A DNA stretch of 64,000 nucleotides from Proteus penneri (GCF_003144535.1 NZ_PHFJ01000009.1:62001-126000); one strand, 5' to 3'. Shown: positions 50,609 through 61,064, numbered from the stretch's first letter. Numbers and translations: made by a program. The notes: a model not told the origin generated them from the sequence alone.

Positions 50609-53566
50609 ATGAGTGAATTGACTCATGATGGTGTAGAGCGCCAACCGCTCCACTTATTTACAGAGAATGCCTATCTCAACTATTCCATGTACGTCATTAT
50701 GGATCGTGCATTGCCTTTTATTGGAGATGGGCTAAAACCTGTGCAACGTCGTATTGTTTATGCGATGTCAGAGCTAGGTTTAAGTAATACCGCTAAATTT
50801 AAAAAATCAGCCCGTACTGTTGGTGACGTGCTCGGTAAATATCACCCGCATGGTGATAGTGCATGTTATGAAGCAATGGTACTGATGGCTCAGCCGTTCT
50901 CTTATCGTTATCCGTTAATTGATGGACAAGGTAACTGGGGGGCGCCGGATGATCCAAAATCTTTCGCCGCAATGCGTTATACCGAATCACGCCTTTCCAA
51001 ATATTCACAAACATTATTGAGTGAATTAGGACATGGTACGGTAGATTGGATCCCTAACTTTGACGGCACGATGCAAGAGCCGAAAATGTTGCCAGCACGC
51101 TTACCTAATATCGTGCTTAATGGCACAACGGGTATTGCTGTTGGGATGGCAACGGACATTCCACCGCATAATGCACGTGAAATAGGACAAGCTTTAGTGA
51201 TGCTTTTAGATAATCCTGATGCGGGGTTATCTGACGTGATGCAATATGTCCAAGGCCCTGATTATCCAACTGAAGCTGAAATTATTACGGCTCAAGACGA
51301 TATCAAAAAAATCTATAAAACGGGTCGTGGTTCGGTCAGAATGCGAGCTGTTTGGCAGAAAGAAGAAGGATGTGCGGTGATCACTGCATTACCTCATCAA
51401 GTCTCTGGTGCCAAAGTACTTGAGCAAATTGCAGCCTTGATGCGAGCAAAAAAACTGCCTTTAGTTGAAGATTTGCGTGATGAATCCGATCATGAAAATC
51501 CAACCAGACTTGTGATTGTTCCTCGTAGTAATCGTGTTGATTTAGAGCAAGTGATGTACTACTTGTTCGTAAATACCGATTTAGAAAAAAGTTATCGCGT
51601 TAACCTAAATATGATTGGGTTAGATAACCGCCCAGCAGTAAAAGGATTACTGACTATTTTAAACGAATGGTTAGTTTATCGTCGCCAAACAGTCACAAAT
51701 CGTCTAAATCATCGTTTAGAAAAAGTTTTACGTCGCTTAGAGATCCTCAAAGGTTTATTAATTGCTTATCTCAATATTGATGAAGTGATTGAGATCATTC
51801 GTCATGAAGATGAGCCAAAAGCAGAATTAATGCGTCGCTTTGAGTTATCTGATATTCAAGCTGAAGCAATTTTAGAGTTACGTTTGCGTCATTTAGCCAA
51901 ACTTGAAGAGATGAAACTAAAAGGTGAAAGTGATGAGCTTGAAAAAGAACGCGATAGTATTGAGAAATTATTAAGTTCACCACGACGCTTAAATACTTTA
52001 CTGAAAAAAGAAATTGAAGCCGACGCAAAAGAATTTGGTGATGACAGACGTTCTCCTATTCGCCCTCAAGAAGAGGCGAAAGTGGTTAATGAACAAGATA
52101 TGTTGCCATCAGAGTCTGTCACCATTGTGCTTTCTGAAATGGGCTGGGTACGTAATGCAAAAGGGCATGATATTGATCCTAGCGGTATGAGTTATCGCGC
52201 TGGAGATAGTTATCACAGTGCAGTTCGAGGCATGAGTAATCAGCCTGTTCTGTTCCTTGATTCCACTGGCCGAAGCTATACTCTAAGCCCAAATGATATG
52301 CCTTCAGGACGTAGCCAAGGCGAACCATTAACCGGTAAGTTAACTTTCCCACCAGAAGCTAGTGTGAAATACATGTTAGCGGGAAGTGCTGGACAAGAAT
52401 ATTTACTGGCAACAAAAGAAGGTTATGGCACGGTTCTCTCTTACGATGAGATGGAAACGAAGAATAAGACAGGTAAAGGTCTACTAACTGTTTCTGAAGA
52501 GACTGAATTATTAGCACCGCTCTTAGTTGATCCTCAAAAGAAAAATGAGCAACACTGGTTTATTATCATCACTGATAAAACACGTATTTTAGCCATTTCA
52601 GCAGAACAACTAAATGAAATGAATAAAAAAGGGCGTGGTACACGTCTTGTTGCTTTAGGGAAAGAGCAAGGTGATGTGATTGAACAAATGTTGTTTGCAC
52701 CAAAAGATGAAGCATTAATCTTTACTGTTGATGGTCAGCAAGAAGTGCTTAAAGCAGAAGAGATCAACTATTTTAGCGGTAATGCGGGTGATGAACCTAT
52801 TCCGTTAAAACATCTGCATCCTGAAGCAGTTACCGTCATTATGTCTGAAAAAGGGCTTATTCGTTGTCAAAAAGGACATAGTATTGATGCTAAATCGGTT
52901 GGTTTTAAATCTGGTGATGATTATTTTGATGCTGTTGGAGGGATGAGTAATCAACCAGTACACTTAATTGATACCACAGGTCAAAGTTATACTGTTGATG
53001 TTGATGCATTACCTTCTGGTCGTAGCAAAGGTGATGCGCTAACTGAACGATTAAAAGTTCAGAAAGGTGCGCAATTGCGTCATGTTGTTATGGGCGAAAA
53101 TACCGATAAGATCGTCATGGCATCTGATGCCGGTTATGGTTTTATCTGTCAGGTTGATGATTTAACTTCTAAAAATAAAGCAGGAAAATCATTACTGACT
53201 TTACCTGAAAATGCATTACCATTACCACCACAGCGCTTGAACAATGAGCTCACTGATCTCATTATGATCATTACTAAAGGTGGTAGAATGCTGATTTTTG
53301 AAGCATCGGAATTACCAACTATGGTAAAAGGAAAAGGAAATCAGATGGTTTCTATTCCGGCGTCACAAGCCGCAAGTGGTGAAGATAACGTCGCTTGGTT
53401 ACGTGTATTACCTGAGAATGCCTCTGTTACATTGCATTTCGGTAAACGTAAGATGACAATGTCGATGAATGAGTTAGTTAGCTTTAAAGCAAAACGTGGA
53501 CGTCGAGGAACCTCTTTACCTCGTGGTGCTCAAGTTATCGATCATATTGATATTGAAACAAATTAA
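50609..53566 (+). CDS. parC: DNA topoisomerase IV subunit A ParC with duplicated C-terminal pinwheel
   Basis: 985 residues against about 752 in E. coli. Residues 1-500 are an ordinary breakage-reunion core: the quinolone region [16 protein letters not shown] has Ser84 and Glu88 (equivalent to E. coli Ser80 and Glu84, wild type) and the DNA-linking Tyr124 is in [12 protein letters not shown] beta-pinwheel domain follows at 502-738 ([20 protein letters not shown] start). A second complete one is at 739-985 ([20 protein letters not shown] start), ending in the usual RGRRGT. The copies are clearly homologous but diverged. The first copy resembles the E. coli domain best in its first blades, the second in its later blades. 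The core frame is uninterrupted, so the enzyme is presumably active. Confidence 0.96.
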   Translation: MSELTHDGVERQPLHLFTENAYLNYSMYVIMDRALPFIGDGLKPVQRRIVYAMSELGLSNTAKFKKSARTVGDVLGKYHPHGDSACYEAMVLMAQPFSYRYPLIDGQGNWGAPDDPKSFAAMRYTESRLSKYSQTLLSELGHGTVDWIPNFDGTMQEPKMLPARLPNIVLNGTTGIAVGMATDIPPHNAREIGQALVMLLDNPDAGLSDVMQYVQGPDYPTEAEIITAQDDIKKIYKTGRGSVRMRAVWQKEEGCAVITALPHQVSGAKVLEQIAALMRAKKLPLVEDLRDESDHENPTRLVIVPRSNRVDLEQVMYYLFVNTDLEKSYRVNLNMIGLDNRPAVKGLLTILNEWLVYRRQTVTNRLNHRLEKVLRRLEILKGLLIAYLNIDEVIEIIRHEDEPKAELMRRFELSDIQAEAILELRLRHLAKLEEMKLKGESDELEKERDSIEKLLSSPRRLNTLLKKEIEADAKEFGDDRRSPIRPQEEAKVVNEQDMLPSESVTIVLSEMGWVRNAKGHDIDPSGMSYRAGDSYHSAVRGMSNQPVLFLDSTGRSYTLSPNDMPSGRSQGEPLTGKLTFPPEASVKYMLAGSAGQEYLLATKEGYGTVLSYDEMETKNKTGKGLLTVSEETELLAPLLVDPQKKNEQHWFIIITDKTRILAISAEQLNEMNKKGRGTRLVALGKEQGDVIEQMLFAPKDEALIFTVDGQQEVLKAEEINYFSGNAGDEPIPLKHLHPEAVTVIMSEKGLIRCQKGHSIDAKSVGFKSGDDYFDAVGGMSNQPVHLIDTTGQSYTVDVDALPSGRSKGDALTERLKVQKGAQLRHVVMGENTDKIVMASDAGYGFICQVDDLTSKNKAGKSLLTLPENALPLPPQRLNNELTDLIMIITKGGRMLIFEASELPTMVKGKGNQMVSIPASQAASGEDNVAWLRVLPENASVTLHFGKRKMTMSMNELVSFKAKRGRRGTSLPRGAQVIDHIDIETN

Positions 53567-53588
53567 ATCTAATACTTAATTGATATTG

Positions 53589-53608
53589 AGTGGGTCTGTT
53601 GACCCACT
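53589..53608 (+). terminator. Short hairpin between parC and plsC
   Basis: AGTGGGTC (53589-53596) and GACCCACT (53601-53608) form a perfect 8-bp stem with a TGTT loop and a weak following TCTATTT. It lies 22 nt past parC; probably partial termination. Confidence 0.6.
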
Positions 53609-53630
53609 TCTATTTAGGACGCTAAAACTT

Positions 53631-54380
53631 ATGTTAGCCATTATTCGAGGCATCATTGTCATTCTTTACACCATTATTGTGGTGACGTTTGGAATGATTT
53701 ATTGCATGTTTTCACCAAGAAATCCTAAACATGTAATGACTTATGGACGCTTATTCGGCAAGTTATCTACTGTTTTTGGTATCAAACTCGTTGAGCGCTT
53801 TCCAAAAGAAGCAAAAAGTTATGGTCCAAGTATTTATATCGGAAACCATCAAAATAATTTCGATATGGTAACGATGTCAAATGCGGTTCAACCTAATACC
53901 GTGACAGTAGGTAAAAAAAGCTTAATTTTTATTCCTTTTTTTGGTCAATTGTATTGGATCACAGGGAATATTTTAATTGATAGAGCAAACCGCTCTAAAG
54001 CACATGGCACCATTTCACAAGTTGCTGATCAAATTAAATCGAAGAAGATTTCTGTTTGGATGTTCCCAGAAGGAACACGTAGCCGTGGCCGTGGACTATT
54101 ACCGTTTAAAACGGGGGCATTCCATGCCGCCATTCAAGCGGGCGTACCGATTATTCCTGTTTGTGTTTCAACAACACAGGGTAAGATTAAGCTAAACCGT
54201 TGGAATAATGGGTACGTTATTGTTGAAATGTTACCTCCAATTGACGTTTCAAAATACACCAAAGATCAAGTTCGAGAATTAGCAGAAGATTGTCGTCAAA
54301 TTATGAAAGCGAAAATCGAAGAGCTAGATAGAGAAGTTGAAGAAATGAATAAACGTGATTTTCCCGGTAAGTTAAATTAA
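53631..54380 (+). CDS. plsC: 1-acyl-sn-glycerol-3-phosphate acyltransferase PlsC
   Basis: 249 residues: an N-terminal membrane helix (about 2-25), then the catalytic HX4D motif in IGNHQNNFDMVTM (about 72-84), and MFPEGTRSRGRGLLPFKTGA (about 144-163) for substrate binding. It forms phosphatidic acid from lysophosphatidic acid at the inner membrane. The start ATG at 53631 has AGGA 11 nt upstream. It follows parC, as in E. coli. Confidence 0.96.
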   Translation: MLAIIRGIIVILYTIIVVTFGMIYCMFSPRNPKHVMTYGRLFGKLSTVFGIKLVERFPKEAKSYGPSIYIGNHQNNFDMVTMSNAVQPNTVTVGKKSLIFIPFFGQLYWITGNILIDRANRSKAHGTISQVADQIKSKKISVWMFPEGTRSRGRGLLPFKTGAFHAAIQAGVPIIPVCVSTTQGKIKLNRWNNGYVIVEMLPPIDVSKYTKDQVRELAEDCRQIMKAKIEELDREVEEMNKRDFPGKLN

Positions 54381-54709
54381 TACTTTTTTCGTTGCTTTGT
54401 TTGTACAAATATAAGCCTGATCTTCATATACTCGTCATACTTCAAGGTGCAACGTTGTTGACTCCACTCATTTGCACTAGTCACATACTTATCTGTGTGA
54501 CTAGCGACTCATTCATTAGTCGCCTAGTTGCACCTTGAATTATTTAGAGTGCTGGTTATCAACTATTTTTAGGATTTATGTCACATCCGCGCTATTATGC
54601 TCCCGTAATTTCATTTAAGTCCTTTTGTCTTTAAATCACAGCAGCTTTTTTCCTGTCACAGCATTTTGATTATGCAATAGGAATATTTGTATTTTGTTGC
54701 GGAGAAAGT
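54381..54709. other. Intergenic region between plsC and ftsP
   Basis: 329 bases: a dispersed palindromic element at 54430-54551, then the promoter and leader of ftsP. No gene. Confidence 0.6.
54430..54551. repeat. Dispersed palindromic intergenic repeat (MITE-like)
   Basis: Terminal arms TTCAAGGTGCAAC (54441-54453) and GTTGCACCTTGAA (54527-54539) are perfectly complementary. Inside are two further stems: CTAGTCACA/TGTGACTAG (54477-54504) and GCGACT/AGTCGC (54504-54523). The sequence, including the flanking CGTCATAC and ATTATTTAGAGT, strongly resembles a palindromic repeat family scattered between genes in Serratia, Yersinia and Photorhabdus. No coding capacity. Family identity is from memory of the consensus. 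Confidence 0.75.
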
Positions 54710-56128
54710 ATGTCATTTAGTCGTCGCCAGTTTATTCAGGCTACAGGCTTAGCGGTATGTCTGGGCTCTATATCTTCTGTTCGTGCTGAATCAGTTAATG
54801 ATAAAAAATTACCTATACCGCCTTTGTTGGAATCGCGTCGTGGTCAGCCACTGTTCTTAACTTTGCAAAACGTGCATTGGGCGTTTAATGGTACTCAAAA
54901 AGCACAGGTTTGGGGGATCAATGGCTCAACTCCGGGACCGACAATCAAAGTCAAAAGTGGCGATGATATAAAACTGATTTATAGTAACCGCCTTAATGAA
55001 GCGGTATCAATGACGGTAAGTGGCTTATTAGTTCCGGGCACTCAAGTCGGTGGAGCCGCAAGACTAATGTCACCCGGAGCTTATTGGTCGCCGGTATTGC
55101 CTATTCGTCAGAAAGCAACAACATGTTGGTATCACGCCAATACACCGTTTAAAATGGCACCTCATGTTTATAATGGATTGGTAGGAATGTGGATTGTGGA
55201 AGATGAAGAGAGCAAATCCCTACCGCTACCAAAACATTATGGAGTGAATGATTTTCCGATCATCATTCAAGATAAACGGATTGATAACTTTGGTACGCCA
55301 CAATACGACAAAGAAGCTGCTAGTGATGGCTTCTATGGTGATACATTGTTAGTTAATGGACGTGAAGATCCTTACATTGAAGTCTCTAGAGGTTGGATCC
55401 GCTTACGTTTAGTGAATGCATCTAATGCTCGTCGTTATGAATTAACTGCAAATGATGGTCGATCGCTTTACCTTATCGCTTCTGATCAGGGGTTATTAAC
55501 ATCTCCTGTAGAATTGAAGTCAATTCCAATGGCTCCAGGGGAGCGACGTGAAATATTGGTTGATATGTCTGAAGGTGGTGACGTCACCATTACCGCAGGG
55601 CAAAGTGCCGGCTTTATGGATAGGCTCCGTGGTATTTTTGAATCTTCAGATTTATTACGTAATACCAATATAATAACGATTAAACCAACCGGATTAATGT
55701 CATTAATGACAGACAAAGTCCCTGCGCAATTAGCGGTAGATGACACACAAATCACTACCTCTATTCAGCCTAGAACTATTCAACTGCATAACAGTCCTCC
55801 GGGAATAAATAATGCTCGTTGGGAACTTTCAAGAATTGATTTAGTCGGTAAGCAAAATGGCTGGGAGCGTTGGCTTGTAACAGTATCGACACCGCAACCA
55901 TTCCATATTGAAGGTGCCCGTTTTAAAGTGATTAATCATAATGGACAGAAACCTGCACCCGCCGATTTTGGTTGGAAAGATACTGTTTGGATTGAGGATC
56001 AAAGTGAATTGCTGGTGGAATTAAAACAGCCTTCTTATTCGCATTTCCCTTTCTTATATTACAGCCAAGTATTAGAAAATGCAGATAAAGGTATGGTAGG
56101 ACAAATGGAAGTCACGCCTTCGGAATAA
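54710..56128 (+). CDS. ftsP: Cell-division protein FtsP (SufI)
   Basis: 472 residues with a twin-arginine signal peptide (SRRQFIQATGLAV, cleavage near VRA-ES). The mature part has three cupredoxin domains of the multicopper oxidase fold (GSTPGPTIKVKSGD in domain 1, CWYHANTPFKMAPHVYNGLV, PFHIEGARFKV in domain 3), but the copper-binding histidine clusters are degraded, as in SufI. It stabilises the divisome under stress. A strong terminator follows. Confidence 0.95.
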   Translation: MSFSRRQFIQATGLAVCLGSISSVRAESVNDKKLPIPPLLESRRGQPLFLTLQNVHWAFNGTQKAQVWGINGSTPGPTIKVKSGDDIKLIYSNRLNEAVSMTVSGLLVPGTQVGGAARLMSPGAYWSPVLPIRQKATTCWYHANTPFKMAPHVYNGLVGMWIVEDEESKSLPLPKHYGVNDFPIIIQDKRIDNFGTPQYDKEAASDGFYGDTLLVNGREDPYIEVSRGWIRLRLVNASNARRYELTANDGRSLYLIASDQGLLTSPVELKSIPMAPGERREILVDMSEGGDVTITAGQSAGFMDRLRGIFESSDLLRNTNIITIKPTGLMSLMTDKVPAQLAVDDTQITTSIQPRTIQLHNSPPGINNARWELSRIDLVGKQNGWERWLVTVSTPQPFHIEGARFKVINHNGQKPAPADFGWKDTVWIEDQSELLVELKQPSYSHFPFLYYSQVLENADKGMVGQMEVTPSE

Positions 56129-56156
56129 AAATTCAGTAGTAATACTAAATTAAAAT

Positions 56157-56194
56157 AAAAACAGTATTTTTCAAATAAAAATACTGTTTTTTTT
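56157..56194 (+). terminator. ftsP terminator
   Basis: AAAAACAGTATTTTT (56157-56171) and AAAAATACTGTTTTT (56177-56191) form a perfect 15-bp stem followed by TTT. Confidence 0.93.
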
Positions 56195-56582
56195 CATGTT
56201 AAAAATAATGTGAATTATATTTTTTAGACTAAAGTTTAAATAGAGAAAATATTTCCAAAAAAAATTGTTAATTAATTTAATATTTTTGTTTGTTTATTTA
56301 AGTTCTCTTTATTAAGTTGATTTAAATATTGTCATTAATGAGATTAATATTGAAATAGGTTAATTTTGGTTATTTTAAATATAATAACAAACGATCTAAT
56401 TTTGTTTAATTTCTCTATTTATTTGTGATTGGTTAGTCGTTTTATCTATTTTGATGGTTTTAAGTCATATTTTTGGGATGCTCTTCAAGTAATTATTTCT
56501 CTAGAAACTAGAGAATCTCCGCGTCTTTTATTTTTGATCCTTAATTAATGTTATTAAATTTTAATATAATTGAAGGTACAGA
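56195..56582. promoter_or_regulatory. AT-rich upstream region of the pta-like gene
   Basis: About 390 bases, extremely AT-rich, with a 19-bp palindrome TTCTCTAG-AAA-CTAGAGAA at 56497-56515, 68 nt before the start codon. Such composition suits H-NS silencing of an acquired virulence gene. No other gene is visible. Confidence 0.5.
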
Positions 56583-59500
56583 ATGAACAAAGAAATAGCT
56601 TTAAGTCATCATCATAAAATGAATAAAATAAACAAAAATATATTTCAACTTTCCCTTGTTGCATCTGCATTGCTTTTTTCTGGATATTCAGTGGCATATT
56701 TAGAAGCGGGGCAATTAGGTGATACAAAAAGCTGGGAAAGCCAAGAATATCAAAAAGACTGGGGACTAGCTGCAATGAATGCCTCTAGTGCTTATGCACT
56801 TGGTTTTCATGGGCAAGGTGCCAAAATAGGTGTGATGGATTCAGGTGCATTATTATCACATCCTGAATTAAATGATGTACGTTTCCATGCCGTTAAAGCC
56901 AAAGGTCAATACGGTTCAACAGGCATGCGTTACCCCCAAGAAATGGGGGGACATTATGAAAAAGGTCAAGACTTTGATGTTGATGGAAGCTGGATCAAAG
57001 ATGTGAATGATACACACGGAACACACGTTACAGGCACAGTAGGCGCAAGCCGTGACGGTAATGGCATGCATGGGGTTGCATGGGGTGCTGATGTTTATTT
57101 AGGAAATACGGGGGCAACAGATAGCAATAACTACGGTCCTTACCAAGATTACACCTACTTCTACACTGGCTGGAAAGCCATGGTCGATGCAGGCGCTCAG
57201 GTGATTAATAATAGCTGGGGAACTAACTCTCGTATTATTAATGCAAATGAAACCTTGGGGCCTGATGGTGGTAAGACAACTGAGCACATGCCGGTTGATA
57301 CCACAGCACAAACTGAATACGAATATTTTTATTTCAAAAAAGTCTATGGTGATAAACCTTCCTTTGTTGATGCTGCTTATGATGCAGTAAAAGGCACGAA
57401 TGTTGTGCAAGTCTTTACAACCGGTAACCGCGATTTTGCCCAGCCTTATTATCGCCCCCTTTATCCTTACTTTAATCCTGAAGCAGAAAAACATTGGATT
57501 GCAGTTGCAGGTCTTAAACAGAATGCAGACAAGTCGGGTTATGAATTAGAAAAAATCTTTAATGAAGCAGGGAATGCGAAATGGTGGACGGTGGTTGCTC
57601 CGGGTCGTTACATTTATTCGTCAGTTGTTGATGAAGAGGGAAATGCAGGTTGGGATACCTTTAGTGGTACATCTATGGCTGCACCTCATGTTACAGGTGC
57701 TATGGGCGTCTTAATGTCGCGTTATCAATCAATGAATGCGATGCAAGTACGTGATGTGATGTTCACAACTGCCAATCACCATAATCCAGATGGCTCTTTA
57801 TATGATAGTTGGACGGCAGCTGAAGGTACGCCTGATGTACGTTATGGTTGGGGGACTCCTGATTTAGATAAAGGAATGTATGGCCCTGGTCAATTCTTAG
57901 GTAAGTTTGAATATAACTTAAGCATGACACCGCTTGATGTTTGGACAAATGATATTTCACAAACTGCGTTAGATCTGCGAGAACAAGAAGATTTAGCATG
58001 GCTGAAAGAGTACCAAGAGAAAGGCATTTCGGCGGGTGGTGATTACAATCTAGGAACGGATTTTGTTATCAACGACGGTAACCCAGATCCAACTTCACAC
58101 ATTGCCAGCAAAGAAGATGCTGAAAAATGGCGTAAAGCGTATTACCAAAAACGTGCTGATGCTATTCAAGCGAAAATTGACGCTGGGTTATATGATGGCG
58201 CTTTAGTCAAGAAAGGTGAAGGTACGTTGGTGATGACTGGCGATAATACTTATCGTGGTGGTACAACAGTCGAACAAGGTACTTTATATGGCTTTACAGA
58301 ATCGTTTGGTACAGAAGCGGTTAATGTGAATGGCGGTAAATTAAGTGTTATTGATCGCTATAACGATACTTTCACACAACAAGGTCAATTAGCATCAAAT
58401 GAGAGTCATAAAGCCAATATTAATATCAATGATAAAGGGACATATTTAGTGACCGTCGGGCACGATGTGAATGTCGGCGATATGTCCTTAAATAAAGGGG
58501 CAAATTTAGATATCGGTGCAGATAATGAAGGTCAGTTAAAAGATATTTATCTGAACAATACTGTTGCGGTAGGCTCCGTTAGTGCAGACAATTTAGTTGA
58601 TAATCGCACCAAAACAAAAATGTTAGCGAATAACAACGTGGCTTCAAATAGTGATTATGCATTATTTGATAAAAATGTTTCTGTAAAAGATAACACCATT
58701 ACAGGCACATTAAGTAAGAAAGAAAATACCTCTTTAGCCACTTTTGCAAATAATGAAAATGGCCGTTCTATTGCTAATACATTAGATATCACTAGCAGTG
58801 GCGATTTATTTAATGCTGTACTTCCTATGAATGAAAGAGATCTGAATAAGACCTATGGATCATTAGGTAGTGATATGTATTTAAATGCTAACAGTGCGAG
58901 TGTCGTAAATATTTTAGGGTTAACTCGTACAGTGAAAGATCAAGCTATGGGTATTGGTCAAGGCCGCTATGCTACATTAGATAATAGTAACGCCCGTATT
59001 TGGATGACCGGCATTGGTCAATGGGGTAATGCTGATTATGGTCATAGCAATATGGATGTTGATTTCTATGCGGGGTTATTAGGTGCAGAAATTGATGTGA
59101 CTGAAAATACGAAAGTAGGTCTCTTCTTTGGTGCCGGCTCAACCAAATATAAAGGTAATGAACACGGTAAAATAGATAGCAACGATATCCATATTGGTGC
59201 TTATGGTGTGTCTAATTTGTATGATGTGGCTTCATTAAACTATGGTTTCACCCATACTAATCAAGATAGAGATGCAAAAAGAACACTTTGGGTGGGACAA
59301 AATGCAGGTTATAACTCAACCAGTTATGATGCAAAAATTACTCAAATTTTCTTAGAAGGTGCTTATACTCAATTTAATACTAATCATTACTCGATTGAGC
59401 CATACGCAGGATTTAGCTGGTTACGCGTATCAACAGATGATATCAATGAAAATGTCGGTAATATGAAATTTACCACTAAGACTGATTCACAAGATATTCA

Positions 59501-59804
59501 AGTCGGTACTATCGGTTTACGTGGTGGTTATCCATTTATGGCTGGCAATATAAATATGGCATTAAAAGGCGATATTTCTGCAAGCCATCTGTTTGGTGAC
59601 AATCGTCCTGAATCACGTCTGTTCTTATCAAATTCCGGTGATGCAACATTACGCGGTGGTAAGCTGGATAATTTGTTTGGTGTTGGCTTAGGTGTTGATG
59701 CGCAATTAAGTAAATCAACTACCTTCGGGCTGTATTACCAAGGCCAATATAATAGTGATGTAAGTACAAGTGGTATCAATGCAACATTGAAAATTAATTT
59801 CTAA
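56583..59804 (+). CDS. pta: Subtilisin-like autotransporter, Proteus toxic agglutinin (Pta) type
   Basis: 1073 residues. A long signal peptide (hydrophobic core about 21-38) precedes a passenger domain with a complete S8 triad: Asp86 (GVMDSG), His145 (DTHGTHVTG) and Ser364 (SGTSMAAPHV), with Asn in NNSWGTN for the oxyanion hole. An autotransporter beta-strand repeat (GEGTLVMTGDNTYRGGTTVE, about 540-560) leads to a C-terminal ~260-residue beta-barrel ending in phenylalanine (ATLKINF). Pta of P. mirabilis is a surface serine protease that aggregates cells and damages host cells; length and architecture agree. It stands alone between terminators. Confidence 0.92.
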   Translation: MNKEIALSHHHKMNKINKNIFQLSLVASALLFSGYSVAYLEAGQLGDTKSWESQEYQKDWGLAAMNASSAYALGFHGQGAKIGVMDSGALLSHPELNDVRFHAVKAKGQYGSTGMRYPQEMGGHYEKGQDFDVDGSWIKDVNDTHGTHVTGTVGASRDGNGMHGVAWGADVYLGNTGATDSNNYGPYQDYTYFYTGWKAMVDAGAQVINNSWGTNSRIINANETLGPDGGKTTEHMPVDTTAQTEYEYFYFKKVYGDKPSFVDAAYDAVKGTNVVQVFTTGNRDFAQPYYRPLYPYFNPEAEKHWIAVAGLKQNADKSGYELEKIFNEAGNAKWWTVVAPGRYIYSSVVDEEGNAGWDTFSGTSMAAPHVTGAMGVLMSRYQSMNAMQVRDVMFTTANHHNPDGSLYDSWTAAEGTPDVRYGWGTPDLDKGMYGPGQFLGKFEYNLSMTPLDVWTNDISQTALDLREQEDLAWLKEYQEKGISAGGDYNLGTDFVINDGNPDPTSHIASKEDAEKWRKAYYQKRADAIQAKIDAGLYDGALVKKGEGTLVMTGDNTYRGGTTVEQGTLYGFTESFGTEAVNVNGGKLSVIDRYNDTFTQQGQLASNESHKANININDKGTYLVTVGHDVNVGDMSLNKGANLDIGADNEGQLKDIYLNNTVAVGSVSADNLVDNRTKTKMLANNNVASNSDYALFDKNVSVKDNTITGTLSKKENTSLATFANNENGRSIANTLDITSSGDLFNAVLPMNERDLNKTYGSLGSDMYLNANSASVVNILGLTRTVKDQAMGIGQGRYATLDNSNARIWMTGIGQWGNADYGHSNMDVDFYAGLLGAEIDVTENTKVGLFFGAGSTKYKGNEHGKIDSNDIHIGAYGVSNLYDVASLNYGFTHTNQDRDAKRTLWVGQNAGYNSTSYDAKITQIFLEGAYTQFNTNHYSIEPYAGFSWLRVSTDDINENVGNMKFTTKTDSQDIQVGTIGLRGGYPFMAGNINMALKGDISASHLFGDNRPESRLFLSNSGDATLRGGKLDNLFGVGLGVDAQLSKSTTFGLYYQGQYNSDVSTSGINATLKINF

Positions 59805-59826
59805 TTATATTTAGGTTTTTTTCTAT

Positions 59827-59856
59827 AAAAGGCCCTTAGTAATAAGGGCTTTTTTC
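59827..59856 (+). terminator. pta terminator
   Basis: AAAAGGCCCTTA (59827-59838) pairs with TAAGGGCTTTTT (59843-59854, one G-T pair) around GTAA and is followed by T. It separates pta from the next gene, so the two are probably not one operon. Confidence 0.92.
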
Positions 59857-59911
59857 GGTATGAATATATAGATAAAAAGAGGATTATTCTACTATGAAAT
59901 AAGGAGTTATT

Positions 59912-61054
59912 ATGAAGATAATGAATTATTGTACTCAAGCTACAGCAATAACAGATTTCAATATAGATAGAAAAGAAAAAAAGAAAATAAAAAATGCAAT
60001 TAATAGTATTTCAAATAGTTTCAGCAGCTTTTATGTAAGGGAGGAGAATAAAAGTTTTTCATCTAAAATATCTTTTTTTATAAAGAAAATATTTAATATT
60101 AAGACTAGTTTGACTTATTTATTAAATTTAGATCAACATGATAGATTAAATAATTTATCTACTCTTTTGGTGGGGTGTGAAAAAATAGAATTCAAAAATA
60201 ATAATTTAATAAATTCAGACTTCGTTAGCATTAATAATAAATATTTGGATTCGTTTTTTTTAAGTTTAAATATTGCAATAGAAAATGGCTATAATGATAG
60301 TGCAAAAAAGATAATACAAAATTACCTTTATGAAAAATCTAAAACAAAAGGCGACTTTATTACTATAATGAGGATCTCTCTAGATGTGATTAATAATTAT
60401 CAAAAAGAAAAATTTGAGCCATTTAATAAACATAATTTAGAATACACTAGTATGCTAGATTATATTAATTTTAACTATATACAACGTATTGATATGGCAT
60501 TGAATTATGCTTGTAAAGAGATTGATGGAAAAGGATCTAATAAATTAGGTAATTCAATAATGTATTTAGTTAATACAATGCATGATATTTACTCGATAGA
60601 AATGGAGAAAAATTTCATTATAAATATTGCTAAATGTTTTATGGATAAAGTAGTGAAATATAATGTTGGAAATTATAATAATGATAGTTTTAGAAAGTTG
60701 ATAATAAATCTCTTAATAAATAAATTAAAAAATAATGAAGGTGTCAAGGAATTTGTGGACAATATGCTTGGGTCTGGCGTGTTAGAATACGAGGACATTA
60801 TTAAAGAAAAAGAAAAAACAGCAGGGGATGAATGCTTTATATCTGATTATAATCGAAAAATAAAGAATTTTTTTAGTAAAAATATAAGCAGTGATGAAAT
60901 GAAAAACAATATAGCGAGTGTTATTAGGGATAACTATGACTTTATTTTAATTAAAATGAAAAATAACTCTAATTATCTTGAGAACGAAAGGGTTTTACTA
61001 GATATTATTGATTGTTTAAAGAGTGATAATGATTGGAGTTTAAATTTATTATAA
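59912..61054 (+). CDS. AT-rich orphan gene downstream of pta, unknown function
   Basis: 380 residues, no family recognised. A strong AAGGAG ribosome site 5 nt before the ATG and an excellent terminator after the stop argue that it is real. The base composition is far more AT-rich than the neighbours, and the protein is correspondingly full of Asn, Lys, Ile and Ser. It has no signal peptide or clear membrane helix. The N-terminal ~100 residues are Ser/Lys-rich and the rest is predicted mostly helical by eye. Composition and position next to a virulence autotransporter suggest horizontal transfer; a secreted effector is one possibility, without direct evidence. Only about 57 nt lie between the pta terminator and this start. 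Confidence 0.75.
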   Translation: MKIMNYCTQATAITDFNIDRKEKKKIKNAINSISNSFSSFYVREENKSFSSKISFFIKKIFNIKTSLTYLLNLDQHDRLNNLSTLLVGCEKIEFKNNNLINSDFVSINNKYLDSFFLSLNIAIENGYNDSAKKIIQNYLYEKSKTKGDFITIMRISLDVINNYQKEKFEPFNKHNLEYTSMLDYINFNYIQRIDMALNYACKEIDGKGSNKLGNSIMYLVNTMHDIYSIEMEKNFIINIAKCFMDKVVKYNVGNYNNDSFRKLIINLLINKLKNNEGVKEFVDNMLGSGVLEYEDIIKEKEKTAGDECFISDYNRKIKNFFSKNISSDEMKNNIASVIRDNYDFILIKMKNNSNYLENERVLLDIIDCLKSDNDWSLNLL

Positions 61055-61064
61055 ATGAGTTATT

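Noticed and set aside
50823-50880. Possible quinolone-resistance change in parC
   Set aside because: The determining positions are Ser84 and Glu88, equivalent to the wild-type E. coli Ser80 and Glu84.
57099-57494. Minus-strand open frame of 131 codons
   Set aside because: Antisense to the protease domain of the pta-like gene; no start signal or recognisable protein.
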